A stretch of DNA of 64,000 nt from Perlucidibaca sp. (GTDB taxonomy: Bacteria > Pseudomonadota > Gammaproteobacteria > Pseudomonadales > Moraxellaceae): contig JAHFSA010000002.1 of assembly GCA_023265995.1 (NCBI GenBank), positions 62,001-126,000 on the forward strand, given 5' to 3'. Within the stretch, counting starts at the first letter, position 1, and the number at the start of each line of letters is the position of its first letter. This document shows positions 7,930-16,932 of the stretch, piece by piece. The notes under the pieces are model-generated. The model did no database searches and was not told the DNA's origin. It saw only the letters and a program-made list of their open reading frames with translations. The position numbers and the translations under genes were made by a program.

Positions 7930-9777
7930 TTGTCCATCCCGCGGCGTACCTTCTCCCTGCTCGGCGGCCTGACACTCCTGATCGGATGTCTGTCCGCCAG
8001 CGCCGCCACCATCAGCAATCACGCCCTCGCCCTGCACGGCCAGCCAGCCCTGCCGGCGAATTTCGGTCATCTGCCCTATGCCAATCCGGACGCGCCCAAG
8101 GGTGGCCGTCTGCGCATGGATGCCCTCGGCACTTTCGACAGCCTCAACGACTTCATCAACAAGGGTGTCGCCGCGTCCGGACTCGGCAAGCTCTACGACA
8201 GCCTGACCGTGGCCTCGGAGGACGAGCCGTTCACGCGCTACGGCCTGCTCGCGTCGCGCATTGAGCGTGACCCCGAGGATGCCTCGTGGGTGATCTACCA
8301 CCTGCGCCCCCAGGCCCGCTTCCATGACGGCGTGCCGGTGCGCGCGCGTGATGTCGCCTTCACCTTCGATCTCATCCGGCGCGAGGGCGCGCCCGCCTAC
8401 AAGGCCTATTTCGCCGATGTCGTCAGCGTCGACGCGCTCGACCCGCTGCGCGTGCGCTTCCGTTTCCGCAGCAAGGACAACCGTGAGTTGCCGCTGATCG
8501 TCGGCGAGCTGCCCATCCTGCCCGAGCACTACTGGCGCCACCGCGTCTTCGACCGCACCGGCCTCGATGTGCCGGTCGGCAGCGGCCCCTACCGCATCGC
8601 CAGCATCGATCCCGGCCGCCGCATCAGCTATCGCCGCGACCCCGGTTACTGGGGCCGCGACCTGCCGGTGAATCGCGGTCTCAACAACTTCGACGAGATC
8701 GACTACCACTACTACCGCGATGTCAGCATCGCCTTCGAGGGCTTCAAGGCCGGCCAGTTCGACCTGCGTGTGGAGAACAAGGCCAAGACCTGGGCCACCG
8801 AATACAACTTCCCGGCCGTCAAGCGCGGCGAGGTCGTGCTCATACAGCAGCGCCACCAGAAGCCGGCCGCGGCCCAGGGCTTCTACTTCAATACCCGTCG
8901 CAAGCCGCTCGATGACCGGCGTGTGCGCGAGGCGCTGAGCCAGGCCTTCGACTTCGAGTGGGCCAATCCGGCGCTGTTCTACGGTGCCTACACGCGGGTC
9001 AAGGGTTACTACGACAACTCCGAGCTGGCCGCCAGCGGCCTGCCCGCGCCCGCCGAGCTCGAGCTGCTCGCTCCCTGGCGCCGCGTGCTGCCGGCGGCCA
9101 CCTTCGGCCCGGCCGTGGTGCCGCCGGTGAGCCATGGCGACGGCTATGACCGCGTCAACCTGCTCCGTGCCCAGGCCATGCTCAAGGCTGCCGGCTGGCA
9201 GTATCGCGATGGCGCCCTGCGCAATGCCGCCGGCGAGCCCATGGTGCTGGAAATGCTGCTGGTGCAGCCCGAGTTCGAGCGCATCGTGCAGCCGCTGCGG
9301 CGCAATCTCGCCCGTCTCGGCGTGCGCCTCGACATCCGCCTGCTCGATGCCGCGCAATACATCGAGCGCCTGCGCCAGTTCGACTTCGATCTCACCGTGT
9401 CCGGCGTGCCCGGCTCCACCTCTCCCGGCAACGAGCTCTGGGGCTACTGGGGCTCGGCCGCCGCCGACACGCGCGGCAGCCAGAACATTTCCGGCCTGCG
9501 CTCGCCGGCCGTGGACGCGCTCATCCGCGGCATCACCCAGGCGCACAGCCGTGCCGAGCTGGTCACCCATGTGCGGGCGCTCGACCGCATCCTGCGTGCC
9601 GAGTGGCTGATGATTCCGAACTACCACACGCCCTATTACCGCATCGCGGCCTGGAACCGCTTCGGTCATCCGCAGCGGGCGCCGCGCTATGGTGACGGCC
9701 TCGACAGCTGGTGGTGGGATGCCGGCAAGGCCGCCGCTCTCGACCATCCGCCCGAGCCATCGAAGGAGTCGCGCTGA
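7930..9777 (+). CDS. yejA: Peptide ABC transporter substrate-binding protein, YejA type
   Basis: The product has 615 residues with a family 5 solute-binding fold (HALALHGQPALPANFGHLPYANPDAPKGG is split around the PNPDAPKGG-like signature near 50-58). The start is TTG at 7930, preceded by an AGG-type ribosome-binding site at 7921-7923. The signal peptide is short: a twin arginine (PRRTFSLL) at about 4-11 and a possible lipobox LIGC ending at Cys20, so it may be a lipoprotein and possibly Tat-exported. It should deliver oligopeptides or peptide antibiotics to YejBEF. Its stop overlaps the yejB start. Confidence 0.9.
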   Translation: MSIPRRTFSLLGGLTLLIGCLSASAATISNHALALHGQPALPANFGHLPYANPDAPKGGRLRMDALGTFDSLNDFINKGVAASGLGKLYDSLTVASEDEPFTRYGLLASRIERDPEDASWVIYHLRPQARFHDGVPVRARDVAFTFDLIRREGAPAYKAYFADVVSVDALDPLRVRFRFRSKDNRELPLIVGELPILPEHYWRHRVFDRTGLDVPVGSGPYRIASIDPGRRISYRRDPGYWGRDLPVNRGLNNFDEIDYHYYRDVSIAFEGFKAGQFDLRVENKAKTWATEYNFPAVKRGEVVLIQQRHQKPAAAQGFYFNTRRKPLDDRRVREALSQAFDFEWANPALFYGAYTRVKGYYDNSELAASGLPAPAELELLAPWRRVLPAATFGPAVVPPVSHGDGYDRVNLLRAQAMLKAAGWQYRDGALRNAAGEPMVLEMLLVQPEFERIVQPLRRNLARLGVRLDIRLLDAAQYIERLRQFDFDLTVSGVPGSTSPGNELWGYWGSAAADTRGSQNISGLRSPAVDALIRGITQAHSRAELVTHVRALDRILRAEWLMIPNYHTPYYRIAAWNRFGHPQRAPRYGDGLDSWWWDAGKAAALDHPPEPSKESR

Positions 9778-10853
9778 TGCTGGCCTATATCGTGCGTCGC
9801 CTGCTGCTCATGGTGCCTACCCTGTTCGGCATCCTGCTCATCAACTTCCTGATCATCCAGGCCGCCCCCGGCGGTCCGGTCGAACGCACGCTGGCCAAGC
9901 TCCAGGGCATAGGCGGATCGGCGCTGGGCGGCGGTGGTGACATCGTGCAGGCGGCCGCTCACGGCCCCGGTGGCTATCGCGGCAGCCAGGGCCTGGACCC
10001 GACGCTGATCGCCGAGATCGAGAAGCAGTACGGCTTCGACCAGCCGCCGGCAACGCGCTTCTGGCACATGATCAATGACTTCCTGCACTTCGATCTCGGA
10101 CAGAGCTTCTATCGCGACATTCCGGTGCTCGACCTGGTCCTGGAGAAGATGCCGGTATCCCTGTCGCTGGGTCTGTGGAGCACGCTGCTGATCTATCTGA
10201 TCGCCATTCCGCTGGGCATACGCAAGGCCCTCGCCCCCGGCGGCCGCTTCGATGTCTGGAGCAGCGGCGTCATCATCGTCGCCTATGCCATTCCCGGCTT
10301 CCTGTTCGCCCTGCTGCTGATCATTGTCTTCGCCGGTGGCAGCTACTGGCAGTGGTTTCCCATGCAGGGCCTGGTCTCCGACAATTTCGCCGAACTCGCG
10401 CCCTGGCGCCAGGTGCTGGACTACGCCCACCACCTCGTGCTGCCGACGCTCTGCCTGACCCTCGGCGGCCTCGCCACGCTGACCCTGTTCACGCGCAACA
10501 GCTTCCTCGAGGAGCTCGGCAAGCAGTACGTGCTGACCGCGCGCGCCAAGGGCGCCAGCGAGCGCCGCGTGCTGCTCGGCCATGTCTTCCGCAACGCCAT
10601 GCTGATCCTCATCGCCGGCCTGCCGGCCACCCTGTTCGGCATCCTCTTCACCGGCACCTTCCTGATCGAGATCATCTTCAACCTCGACGGCCTCGGTCTG
10701 CTCAGCTACGAATCGGTGATCAACCGCGACTACCCGGTGATCTTCGGCACGCTCTTCCTGTTCACGCTCATGGGCATGGTGCTGCGTCTGGCCGGCGACC
10801 TCTGCTATCGCCTGGTCGACCCGCGCATCGACTTCGAGAGGGCCGCGACATGA
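9777..10853 (+). CDS. yejB: Peptide ABC transporter permease, YejB type
   Basis: The product has 358 residues, close to E. coli YejB (about 364). The N-terminus has one membrane helix (YIVRRLLLMVPTLFGILL), a long periplasmic loop, then the five-helix permease core with an EAA loop around ARAKGASERRVLLGHVFRNA. The ATG at 9777 overlaps the yejA TGA, with a GGAG-type site in GAAGGAGTC just upstream. It forms the membrane channel with YejE. Confidence 0.93.
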   Translation: MLAYIVRRLLLMVPTLFGILLINFLIIQAAPGGPVERTLAKLQGIGGSALGGGGDIVQAAAHGPGGYRGSQGLDPTLIAEIEKQYGFDQPPATRFWHMINDFLHFDLGQSFYRDIPVLDLVLEKMPVSLSLGLWSTLLIYLIAIPLGIRKALAPGGRFDVWSSGVIIVAYAIPGFLFALLLIIVFAGGSYWQWFPMQGLVSDNFAELAPWRQVLDYAHHLVLPTLCLTLGGLATLTLFTRNSFLEELGKQYVLTARAKGASERRVLLGHVFRNAMLILIAGLPATLFGILFTGTFLIEIIFNLDGLGLLSYESVINRDYPVIFGTLFLFTLMGMVLRLAGDLCYRLVDPRIDFERAAT

Positions 10854-11878
10854 GCCGCAGCCTGTCACCGCTGACACGCCGCCGCCTCGCCCAGTTCCGG
10901 CGCAATCGCCGCGCCTGGTGGTCGCTGTGGCTGCTGCTGGCCGTCTTCGTCATCACCCTGGGGGCGGAGCTGATCGCCAACGACAAGCCGCTGCTGGTGC
11001 GCTACCAGGGGCACTTGATCGTGCCGCTATTGGAAGCCGTGCCGGAAACACGCTATGGCGGCGAATTCGAGACCGAGGCGGTCTATCGCGACCCGGCCGT
11101 GCAGGCCCTGATCCGCAAGGATGGCTGGATGCTCTGGCCGCCCATACGCTTCGCCGCCGAAACCATCCATGTCGAGCGCGCCGAGCCGACGCCCTCGCCG
11201 CCTTCGCGCGACAACTGGCTGGGCACCGATGACCAGGGCCGCGATGTGCTGGCGCGCCTGATCTACGGCATACGCACCTCGCTGGCCTTCGCCGCCCTGC
11301 TGACGCTGGCCACGGTGGTCCTCGGCGTCGCCGCCGGCGCCGTGCAGGGCTACTGGGGCGGCTGGGTCGATCTGCTCGGCCAGCGCTTCACCGAAATCTG
11401 GTCGGGCCTGCCGGTGCTGTTCATGCTCATCATCCTGTCGAGTCTGGTGGCGCCCAATTTCTGGTGGCTGCTGGCCCTGCTCGCGCTCTTCGGCTGGACC
11501 GACCTCAGCGGTCTGGTGCGCGCCGAATTCCTGCGCACGCGCCAGCTCGACTATGTGCGCGCCGCCCGCGCGCTGGGCGTCAGGCCCTGGCTGCTGGTCT
11601 GGCGCCACGTCCTGCCCAATGCCATGGTCACCACGCTGACCCTGCTGCCCTTCATCTTCACCGGCGCCATAGGCCTGCTGACCTCGCTGGATTTCCTCGG
11701 CTTCGGCCTGCCGCCCGGTTCGGCCTCGCTCGGCGAGCTGATCGCCCAGGGCAAGGACAATCTGCAGGCGCCCTGGCTGGGCCTCACCGCCTTCTTCAGC
11801 CTGGCCATCCTGCTCACCCTGCTGATCTTCATTGGAGAGGGCCTGCGCGATGCCTTCGACCCGCGCCATGTCGGCTGA
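10850..11878 (+). CDS. yejE: Peptide ABC transporter permease, YejE type
   Basis: The product has 342 residues. One N-terminal helix (about 23-43) is followed by a soluble stretch, the GTDDQGRDVLARLIYGIRTS entry motif of OppC-like permeases, five more helices, and an EAA loop at VRAARALGVRPWLLVWRHVLPNA. It starts in an ATGA overlap with yejB and pairs with it in the inner membrane. Its end overlaps the ATPase gene. Confidence 0.93.
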   Translation: MSRSLSPLTRRRLAQFRRNRRAWWSLWLLLAVFVITLGAELIANDKPLLVRYQGHLIVPLLEAVPETRYGGEFETEAVYRDPAVQALIRKDGWMLWPPIRFAAETIHVERAEPTPSPPSRDNWLGTDDQGRDVLARLIYGIRTSLAFAALLTLATVVLGVAAGAVQGYWGGWVDLLGQRFTEIWSGLPVLFMLIILSSLVAPNFWWLLALLALFGWTDLSGLVRAEFLRTRQLDYVRAARALGVRPWLLVWRHVLPNAMVTTLTLLPFIFTGAIGLLTSLDFLGFGLPPGSASLGELIAQGKDNLQAPWLGLTAFFSLAILLTLLIFIGEGLRDAFDPRHVG

Positions 11879-13475
11879 GGCACAACAGCGGGATACCGCA
11901 GGCCAGCCCTTGCTGGCCGTCGATCGTCTGCGCATACGGACACGAGGCGGGCAGACGCTGGTGCATGAGCTGTCGCTGCAGCTGCAGGCCGGCGAATGGC
12001 TGGCCGTGGTCGGGGAGTCCGGTTCCGGCAAGTCCATCAGCGCCCTCGCCTGCCTCGACCTGCTGCCATCGGCGCTGGTGGCCGAAGGCGACATCCGCTG
12101 GCAGGGTCAGCCCCTGCGCGACATGACGGCCGCGCGTCGTCAGCAGCTGCGTGGCGGCGACGTCGGCATGATTTTCCAGGAGCCACTGACCGCCCTGAAC
12201 CCGCTGCACCGCATCGGCAAGCAGCTGTGCGAGGCCATACGCCTGCACCAGCCCGTCGCTGCCGCCCAGGCGCGCAGCCAGGCACTGGCGCTGCTGCGCG
12301 AGGTCGGCATCGCCGAACCCGAACGGCGCCTGCGCGCCTGGCCGCATGAACTCTCCGGAGGCCAGCGTCAGCGCGTCATGATCGCCATGGCACTGGCCAA
12401 CCAGCCCAGACTGCTCATCGCCGACGAGCCCACCACCGCGCTCGATGCCATCCTGCAAGGTCAGATCCTCGATCTGCTCAAGCAGTTGCAGCGCAGTCGC
12501 GGCCTCGCCGTGCTGCTGATCAGTCACGACCTGCCGCAGGTACGGCGCTATGCCGACCGCGTCGTGGTCATGCAGTCCGGCCGCGTGGTCGAAAGCAGCG
12601 ATACCGCCACACTCTTCGCGGCACCGGCACAGGCCTACACGCGCACCCTGCTCAAGCCCTTCGCCGAGACGCGACCGCGCGCGCTGGCCGAGGCCACACC
12701 GGCGCTGCTCAGCGTCAGCCAGCTCAATGTCCGCTATGCCCGCCGCCACAACTGGTGGGGCGGTGTCAGCGACTGGCACCAGGCCGTGATCGATGTCGGC
12801 CTGACCCTGCGCCAGGGTGAAGCCCTGGGTATCGTCGGCGAGTCCGGTTCGGGCAAGTCCAGCCTGGCTGCGGCGCTGCTGCGCCTGATCCCCGCCAGCG
12901 GGCGCATCATGCTCTGTGGCCAGGACTGGCTGAGTCTGGAAGGAGAACCCCTGCGCCAGGCCCGCCGCCACGCCCAGATGGTCTTCCAGGACCCCTACGG
13001 CAGCCTGAGCCCGCGCCTCATGGTCAGCGAGCTCATTGCCGAAGGCCTGCGGGCGCACCAGAAGCTGAGCGAGGCCGAGATCGAGCAGGAGGTGATCGCC
13101 GCCCTGCGCGCCGTCCGCCTCGACCCGGACAGCCGCCACCGCTATCCGCACGAGTTCTCCGGCGGCCAGCGTCAGCGCATCGCCCTCGCCCGTGGCCTCA
13201 TCCTCAAGCCGGCGCTGATCGTGCTCGATGAACCGACGTCGGCGCTCGACCGTCACACCCAGGGCGAAATCATCAGCCTGCTGCGCGACATCCAGACCAG
13301 CACCGGCATCGGCTACCTCTTCATCAGCCATGACCTCTCGGTGGTGCGCGCGCTCTGCCACCGCCTGCTGGTGCTGCATGACGGCAAGGTGGTCGAACAG
13401 GGCCTGACCGAACGCATCTTCAGCGAGCCGCAGCACGCGTATACCCAGGCTTTGCTGTCTGCGCTCCCGGACTGA
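11850..13475 (+). CDS. yejF: Duplicated ABC ATPase of the Yej peptide importer
   Basis: The product has 541 residues with two complete nucleotide-binding domains in one chain. Each has a GESGSGKS Walker A (first at 55-62, second near 329), and the signatures are LSGGQRQR and FSGGQRQR, with LLIADEPTTALD and LIVLDEPTSALD Walker B regions. The ATG at 11850 has GGAGAGG at 11834-11840; ATG 11868 is an alternative. It overlaps the end of yejE by 29 bases. It powers uptake through YejBE and is the last gene of the operon. Confidence 0.92.
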   Translation: MPSTRAMSAEAQQRDTAGQPLLAVDRLRIRTRGGQTLVHELSLQLQAGEWLAVVGESGSGKSISALACLDLLPSALVAEGDIRWQGQPLRDMTAARRQQLRGGDVGMIFQEPLTALNPLHRIGKQLCEAIRLHQPVAAAQARSQALALLREVGIAEPERRLRAWPHELSGGQRQRVMIAMALANQPRLLIADEPTTALDAILQGQILDLLKQLQRSRGLAVLLISHDLPQVRRYADRVVVMQSGRVVESSDTATLFAAPAQAYTRTLLKPFAETRPRALAEATPALLSVSQLNVRYARRHNWWGGVSDWHQAVIDVGLTLRQGEALGIVGESGSGKSSLAAALLRLIPASGRIMLCGQDWLSLEGEPLRQARRHAQMVFQDPYGSLSPRLMVSELIAEGLRAHQKLSEAEIEQEVIAALRAVRLDPDSRHRYPHEFSGGQRQRIALARGLILKPALIVLDEPTSALDRHTQGEIISLLRDIQTSTGIGYLFISHDLSVVRALCHRLLVLHDGKVVEQGLTERIFSEPQHAYTQALLSALPD

Positions 13476-13505
13476 CACTTTGGTCGCCCTGGCGTCCGCC
13501 AGGTC

Positions 13506-13534
13506 GTCAAACTGTCAGCTTTTCGGCCTATACT
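13506..13534 (+). promoter_or_regulatory. Candidate fabI promoter
   Basis: A good -10 element, TATACT, lies at 13529-13534. The matching -35 position (13506-13511, GTCAAA) is poor, so an activator or extended contacts may be needed. Confidence 0.4.
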
Positions 13535-13580
13535 CGGCGCTGTTTTGATTGTCACCAGCAAACTGCAACAGGAGCCTGAT

Positions 13581-14372
13581 ATGGGCATGATGACCGGAAA
13601 GCGCGTACTCATCGTGGGTATCGCCAGCAAACTCTCCATCGCTTACGGCATTGCCCAGGCCATGCATCGCGAAGGCGCCGAACTCGCCTTCACCTATCAG
13701 AACGAGAAGCTGCGCGGTCGTGTCGAAGAGTTCGCCGGCAACTTCGGCTCCACCCTGACCTTCCCCTGCGACGTCGCTTCCGATGACGAGATCCGCAACG
13801 TCTTCGTCGCGCTCGGTCAGCACTGGGACGGCCTCGACGTGCTGGTGCACTCGGTCGGCTATGCCCCGGGCCACGAACTCGAAGGCAACTATGTCGATGT
13901 CACCACGCGCGAAGGCTTCCGCATCGCCCACGACATCAGCTCCTACAGCTTCGGCGCCCTCGCCCAGGCCGCCAAGCCGATGATGCTCGGTCGCAACGGC
14001 AGCATCCTGACGCTGACCTACCTCGGCGCCGAACGCGTGGTGCCGAACTACAACGTCATGGGTCTGGCCAAGGCCTCGCTCGAAGCCAATGTGCGCTACC
14101 TCGGCGCCAGCCTCGGCCCGGAAGGCATCCGCGTCAACGGCATCTCGGCCGGCCCGATCCGCACGCTGGCTGCCAGCGGCATCAAGGATTTCCGCAAGAT
14201 GCTGTCGTACAACGAAGCCGCCACGCCGCTGCGCCGCAACGTCACCATCGATGAGGTCGGCAATGCCGCCGCCTTCCTCTGCTCCGACCTGGCTTCGGGC
14301 ATCGCCGGCGAGATCCTCTATGTCGACGGTGGCTTCAACACGGTGGCCATGCCGGATCTGAACGCGATCTGA
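13581..14372 (+). CDS. fabI: Enoyl-[acyl-carrier-protein] reductase (NADH), FabI
   Basis: The product has 263 residues. The NADH-binding start is [16 protein letters not shown]. The catalytic set of the FabI short-chain dehydrogenase group is present: Tyr147, Tyr157 and Lys164 (Y-x6-K in YNVMGLAK). The triclosan-contact region reads SVGYAPG at 91-97, with Gly93 retained, so no obvious target-site resistance change. It performs the last step of each fatty-acid elongation cycle. AGGAG at 13570-13574 fixes the ATG. It has its own promoter region and terminator, so is probably monocistronic. Confidence 0.96.
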   Translation: MGMMTGKRVLIVGIASKLSIAYGIAQAMHREGAELAFTYQNEKLRGRVEEFAGNFGSTLTFPCDVASDDEIRNVFVALGQHWDGLDVLVHSVGYAPGHELEGNYVDVTTREGFRIAHDISSYSFGALAQAAKPMMLGRNGSILTLTYLGAERVVPNYNVMGLAKASLEANVRYLGASLGPEGIRVNGISAGPIRTLAASGIKDFRKMLSYNEAATPLRRNVTIDEVGNAAAFLCSDLASGIAGEILYVDGGFNTVAMPDLNAI

Positions 14373-14388
14373 CGATCTGTTGTGACAT

Positions 14389-14422
14389 GAAAAAGCCCGG
14401 CATTGCCGGGCTTTTTCGTTTC
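14389..14422 (+). terminator. fabI intrinsic terminator
   Basis: The stem AAAAAGCCCGG / CCGGGCTTTTT has a five-base loop at 14401-14405 and continues into TTTTTCGTTTC. The symmetrical A and T tracts could stop transcription in both directions. Its tail matches a sequence shared with three other terminators in the window. Confidence 0.9.
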
Positions 14423-14458
14423 TGCGTGGTCGCGGTGAATCGTCCAGCGCTTCGCAGG

Positions 14459-14485
14459 GCGTCGGTCACTGACAGTGACCGACGC
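14459..14485. repeat. Perfect 12-bp inverted repeat after ppiD
   Basis: GCGTCGGTCACT and AGTGACCGACGC flank a GAC loop. It lies 11 bases beyond the ppiD stop codon on the minus strand. There is no T-tract. It may protect the ppiD mRNA 3' end or be a protein site. Confidence 0.5.
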
Positions 14486-14495
14486 GTTACACCGA

Positions 14496-16388
14496 TCAAT
14501 CAGCCGACTTGGCCTTCACGATCTCGACATCGGCCTTGGACTTGAGATAGCCCAGCATGTCCTGCAGTTCCTGCTGGCCACGGTTCTCGGTCAGCATGCT
14601 CTGCGTCACGACACGCTGGTTGCCCTGCAGCTGCGGGCCCGGCTTGACGGCGGTGACGGCGAGCACGGCAGCGGCATCGGCCAGCTTGACGGTCACGGGC
14701 TGCGGCTTGCCGGCCACCGGATGCGGCGCACGGAAGGCGGCACGCAGCAGCTCTGCGGTCGGCATGGGCGTACGACGGGTCACGGCAGCCTGGGACTGCA
14801 GCGACAGGCCGGCGGCGGTGACCGCCTGCGCCAGGCTGCCGGTCTTGCCGGCGGCGGCGATCTTGTCGGCCTCGGCCATGGCCAGGGCCAGCGCCTTGTC
14901 CTGCTGCAGATGCGTCTTGATCGCCGCGCTGACCTCGACCAGCGGCAGCTTGCGCGCCGGCTCGTGACGAGCCACGTGCAGCCAGACGCTGCTGCCGTCC
15001 GGCAGGGAGATGGCGCTGGAGTTCTTGCCATCCTTGACCAGATCATCGCTGAAGGCAGCTTCGACGATCTTGCGCTGGGCGGCGATACCCTCACCACCCT
15101 TCTGGTCGAACAGCGGCGTGGTCTGCACCACCAGGTTGTTCTGGCGCGCCGGCTCGATCAGGTCGGCGGACTCGTAGACCGCGGCATCGAGCTTCTCGAC
15201 GGCATGGCCGAAAAGTTCGTCAGCCTGGGCCTCGCGGACTTCCTTCTCGATCTGCGGACGCAGCGATGCCAGCGACGGCACATCGGACTTGCGGATGGCC
15301 AGCAGCTTGATCAGGTGATAGCCGAACGGCGACTTCACCACGGCCGAGACATCGCCCGGCTTGGCCAGCGCGTAGAGTGCGTTCTCGAACTCCGGCACGA
15401 ACATGCCGCGACCGGCATAGCCGAGATCGCCGCCCTTCACCGCCGAACCCGGATCCTGCGAATTGGCCTTGGCCAGCGCGGCAAAATCGGCGCCTTCGGC
15501 GACCTGCTTGGCCAGCGCTTCGATCCTCGTCTTGGCCTGGGCATCGCTGACCTTGTCGCTGGTGGCGATCAGGATGTGCGCGGCCTGACGCTCCTCGCCG
15601 GAGGACAGCGACTTGACGCGCTCGTCATAGCGGGCCTGGATGGCTTCCGGCGTGGCCTTGGCCTGAGCCAGGAAGCTGGCGCGCGAGAGCGTGACGTACG
15701 ACAGGCTGACCGTTTCCGGGCGCTGGAAACGCTGCTTGTCCTGGTCATAGAACGCCTTGATCTCGGCATCGGAGACCGTCACCGAAGGCAGGAAGCGGCT
15801 GGCCGGAATCAGGGCGTAGCTGACATCGCGCTGCTGGCTGTCGAGACCGCCGAGCAGCTCGAGTTCGGGCGCCGTGACGAAGGCACTCTGCATCCAGCCG
15901 GTGACGCGCTGGGCGGTGATGATTTCCTGGCGGGCACGATCCGGAAAGGTACGCGGCGTTTCACCGATCTGGGCCAGCACCTGGGCGTAGCGCTGCGGCG
16001 AGAACTTGCCGTTTTCCTGGAAGGTCGGAACGCTGTGGATCTGCTGCTCGATGGTGGCATCGGAAACACGATAGCCAGCCTGCTTGCCGGATGCGATCAG
16101 CAGCTCGCGCTGGATCAGGCTGTCGAGCACACGCTTGTGCAGCTGCGTCTGCTGCTCGGGCGTCAGCGTGGCACCTGGTCCCATGCGCGCCAGCAACTGC
16201 TCACGCTGATTGTCGACGGCCTTGTCGAGCAGGGCCTGGGAAATCTTGTGGCCATCCACCTTGGCGGCCAGCGACTCCGACCTGCCACTGATGTAGGACT
16301 CGTAGCCGGTGAAGAGGAACAACAGACCGATCAGGGTCAGCAGGGACTTGCCCAGCCACCCCTGCACAATTTCACGAAACGCTTGCAT
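14496..16388 (-). CDS. ppiD: Periplasmic folding chaperone PpiD (SurA/parvulin-like)
   Basis: The product has 630 residues. One N-terminal membrane anchor (about 14-29, SLLTLIGLLFLFTGYESYI) holds it in the inner membrane. A SurA-N-like region follows, then one parvulin domain at about 265-360 (AAHILIATSD ... GDLGYAGRGMFVPEFENAL ... SPFGYHLIKL), and a long C-terminal arm. It assists newly exported proteins at the Sec translocon. It lies downstream of hupB, separated by the hupB terminator, matching the lon-hupB-ppiD order common in gammaproteobacteria. Confidence 0.94.
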   Translation of the reverse strand: MQAFREIVQGWLGKSLLTLIGLLFLFTGYESYISGRSESLAAKVDGHKISQALLDKAVDNQREQLLARMGPGATLTPEQQTQLHKRVLDSLIQRELLIASGKQAGYRVSDATIEQQIHSVPTFQENGKFSPQRYAQVLAQIGETPRTFPDRARQEIITAQRVTGWMQSAFVTAPELELLGGLDSQQRDVSYALIPASRFLPSVTVSDAEIKAFYDQDKQRFQRPETVSLSYVTLSRASFLAQAKATPEAIQARYDERVKSLSSGEERQAAHILIATSDKVSDAQAKTRIEALAKQVAEGADFAALAKANSQDPGSAVKGGDLGYAGRGMFVPEFENALYALAKPGDVSAVVKSPFGYHLIKLLAIRKSDVPSLASLRPQIEKEVREAQADELFGHAVEKLDAAVYESADLIEPARQNNLVVQTTPLFDQKGGEGIAAQRKIVEAAFSDDLVKDGKNSSAISLPDGSSVWLHVARHEPARKLPLVEVSAAIKTHLQQDKALALAMAEADKIAAAGKTGSLAQAVTAAGLSLQSQAAVTRRTPMPTAELLRAAFRAPHPVAGKPQPVTVKLADAAAVLAVTAVKPGPQLQGNQRVVTQSMLTENRGQQELQDMLGYLKSKADVEIVKAKSAD

Positions 16389-16431
16389 GAGAACCTACGC
16401 GCTTGATCAGAACAACCTGCCGACGCAGGAA

Positions 16432-16460
16432 GAAAAAAGCGCGCCGATCAGGGCGCGCTC
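16432..16460 (-). terminator. hupB intrinsic terminator
   Basis: On the minus strand AGCGCGCC and GGCGCGCT enclose a six-base loop and run into TTTTTTC. It separates hupB from ppiD, 35 bases after the hupB stop, so ppiD should depend on read-through or its own promoter. Confidence 0.85.
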
Positions 16461-16494
16461 TCGAACCGCAAGGATTGCCTGACGGCAACGGCGA

Positions 16495-16770
16495 TCAGCC
16501 GTTGACGGCATCCTTGAGGCCCTTGCCAGCCTTGAAGGACGGAGTCTTCGAGGCCTTGATCTTGATTTCCTTTCCGGTCTGCGGATTGCGGCCGGTGCGG
16601 GCGGCGCGTTCCTTCACGGAAAAGGTGCCAAAGCCGACGAGCGTCACGGCATCACCAGCCTTGAGCGCACCGGTCACAGCAGCCACGGCGCCGTCCAGAG
16701 CACGGCCGGCATCGGCCTTGGTCAGGTTGGCGGCTTCGGCGATGGCATCAATGAGTTCAGACTTGTTCAC
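16495..16770 (-). CDS. hupB: DNA-binding protein HU, beta-type
   Basis: The product has 91 residues and is a complete HU protein: [21 protein letters not shown], then GFGTFSV, the [13 protein letters not shown]-binding arm and the [14 protein letters not shown] end. It bends and compacts DNA as a dimer. The start is GTG at 16770, with GGGGAC seven bases upstream. It has a strong-looking promoter at 16850-16879 and its own terminator, as expected for an abundant protein. Confidence 0.96.
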   Translation of the reverse strand: MNKSELIDAIAEAANLTKADAGRALDGAVAAVTGALKAGDAVTLVGFGTFSVKERAARTGRNPQTGKEIKIKASKTPSFKAGKGLKDAVNG

Positions 16771-16849
16771 AGTAGTCCCCTATGTAAGACGGTGTTGTTT
16801 GTTGTGATTTTCAGCTGTCGACGAAATGGGCGTCGTACAAGTGATCCGA

Positions 16850-16879
16850 TTTATAAAACGCCCTCTCGCGGAGGGTCAA
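16850..16879 (-). promoter_or_regulatory. Sigma-70 promoter for hupB
   Basis: Read on the minus strand, TTGACC (16874-16879) and TATAAA (16850-16855) are separated by 18 bases. It lies about 80 bases before the hupB GTG in the gap after lon, giving hupB transcription independent of lon. Confidence 0.65.
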
Positions 16880-16932
16880 GCAAAACTCCAACAAATGCCG
16901 AAATGGACAGCAAAAATTTGCACCGGCCGCGA

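Noticed and set aside
7894..9747. Minus-strand open frame of about 617 codons opposite yejA
   Set aside because: It mirrors the yejA reading frame and has no start signal or domain.
13581..14372. Triclosan-resistance change in FabI
   Set aside because: Gly93 and the catalytic Tyr/Lys set are retained; the Tyr at 94 alone does not indicate resistance.
14475..16406. Plus-strand open frame of about 643 codons opposite ppiD
   Set aside because: PpiD domains are clear on the minus strand and the opposing translation shows no motif.
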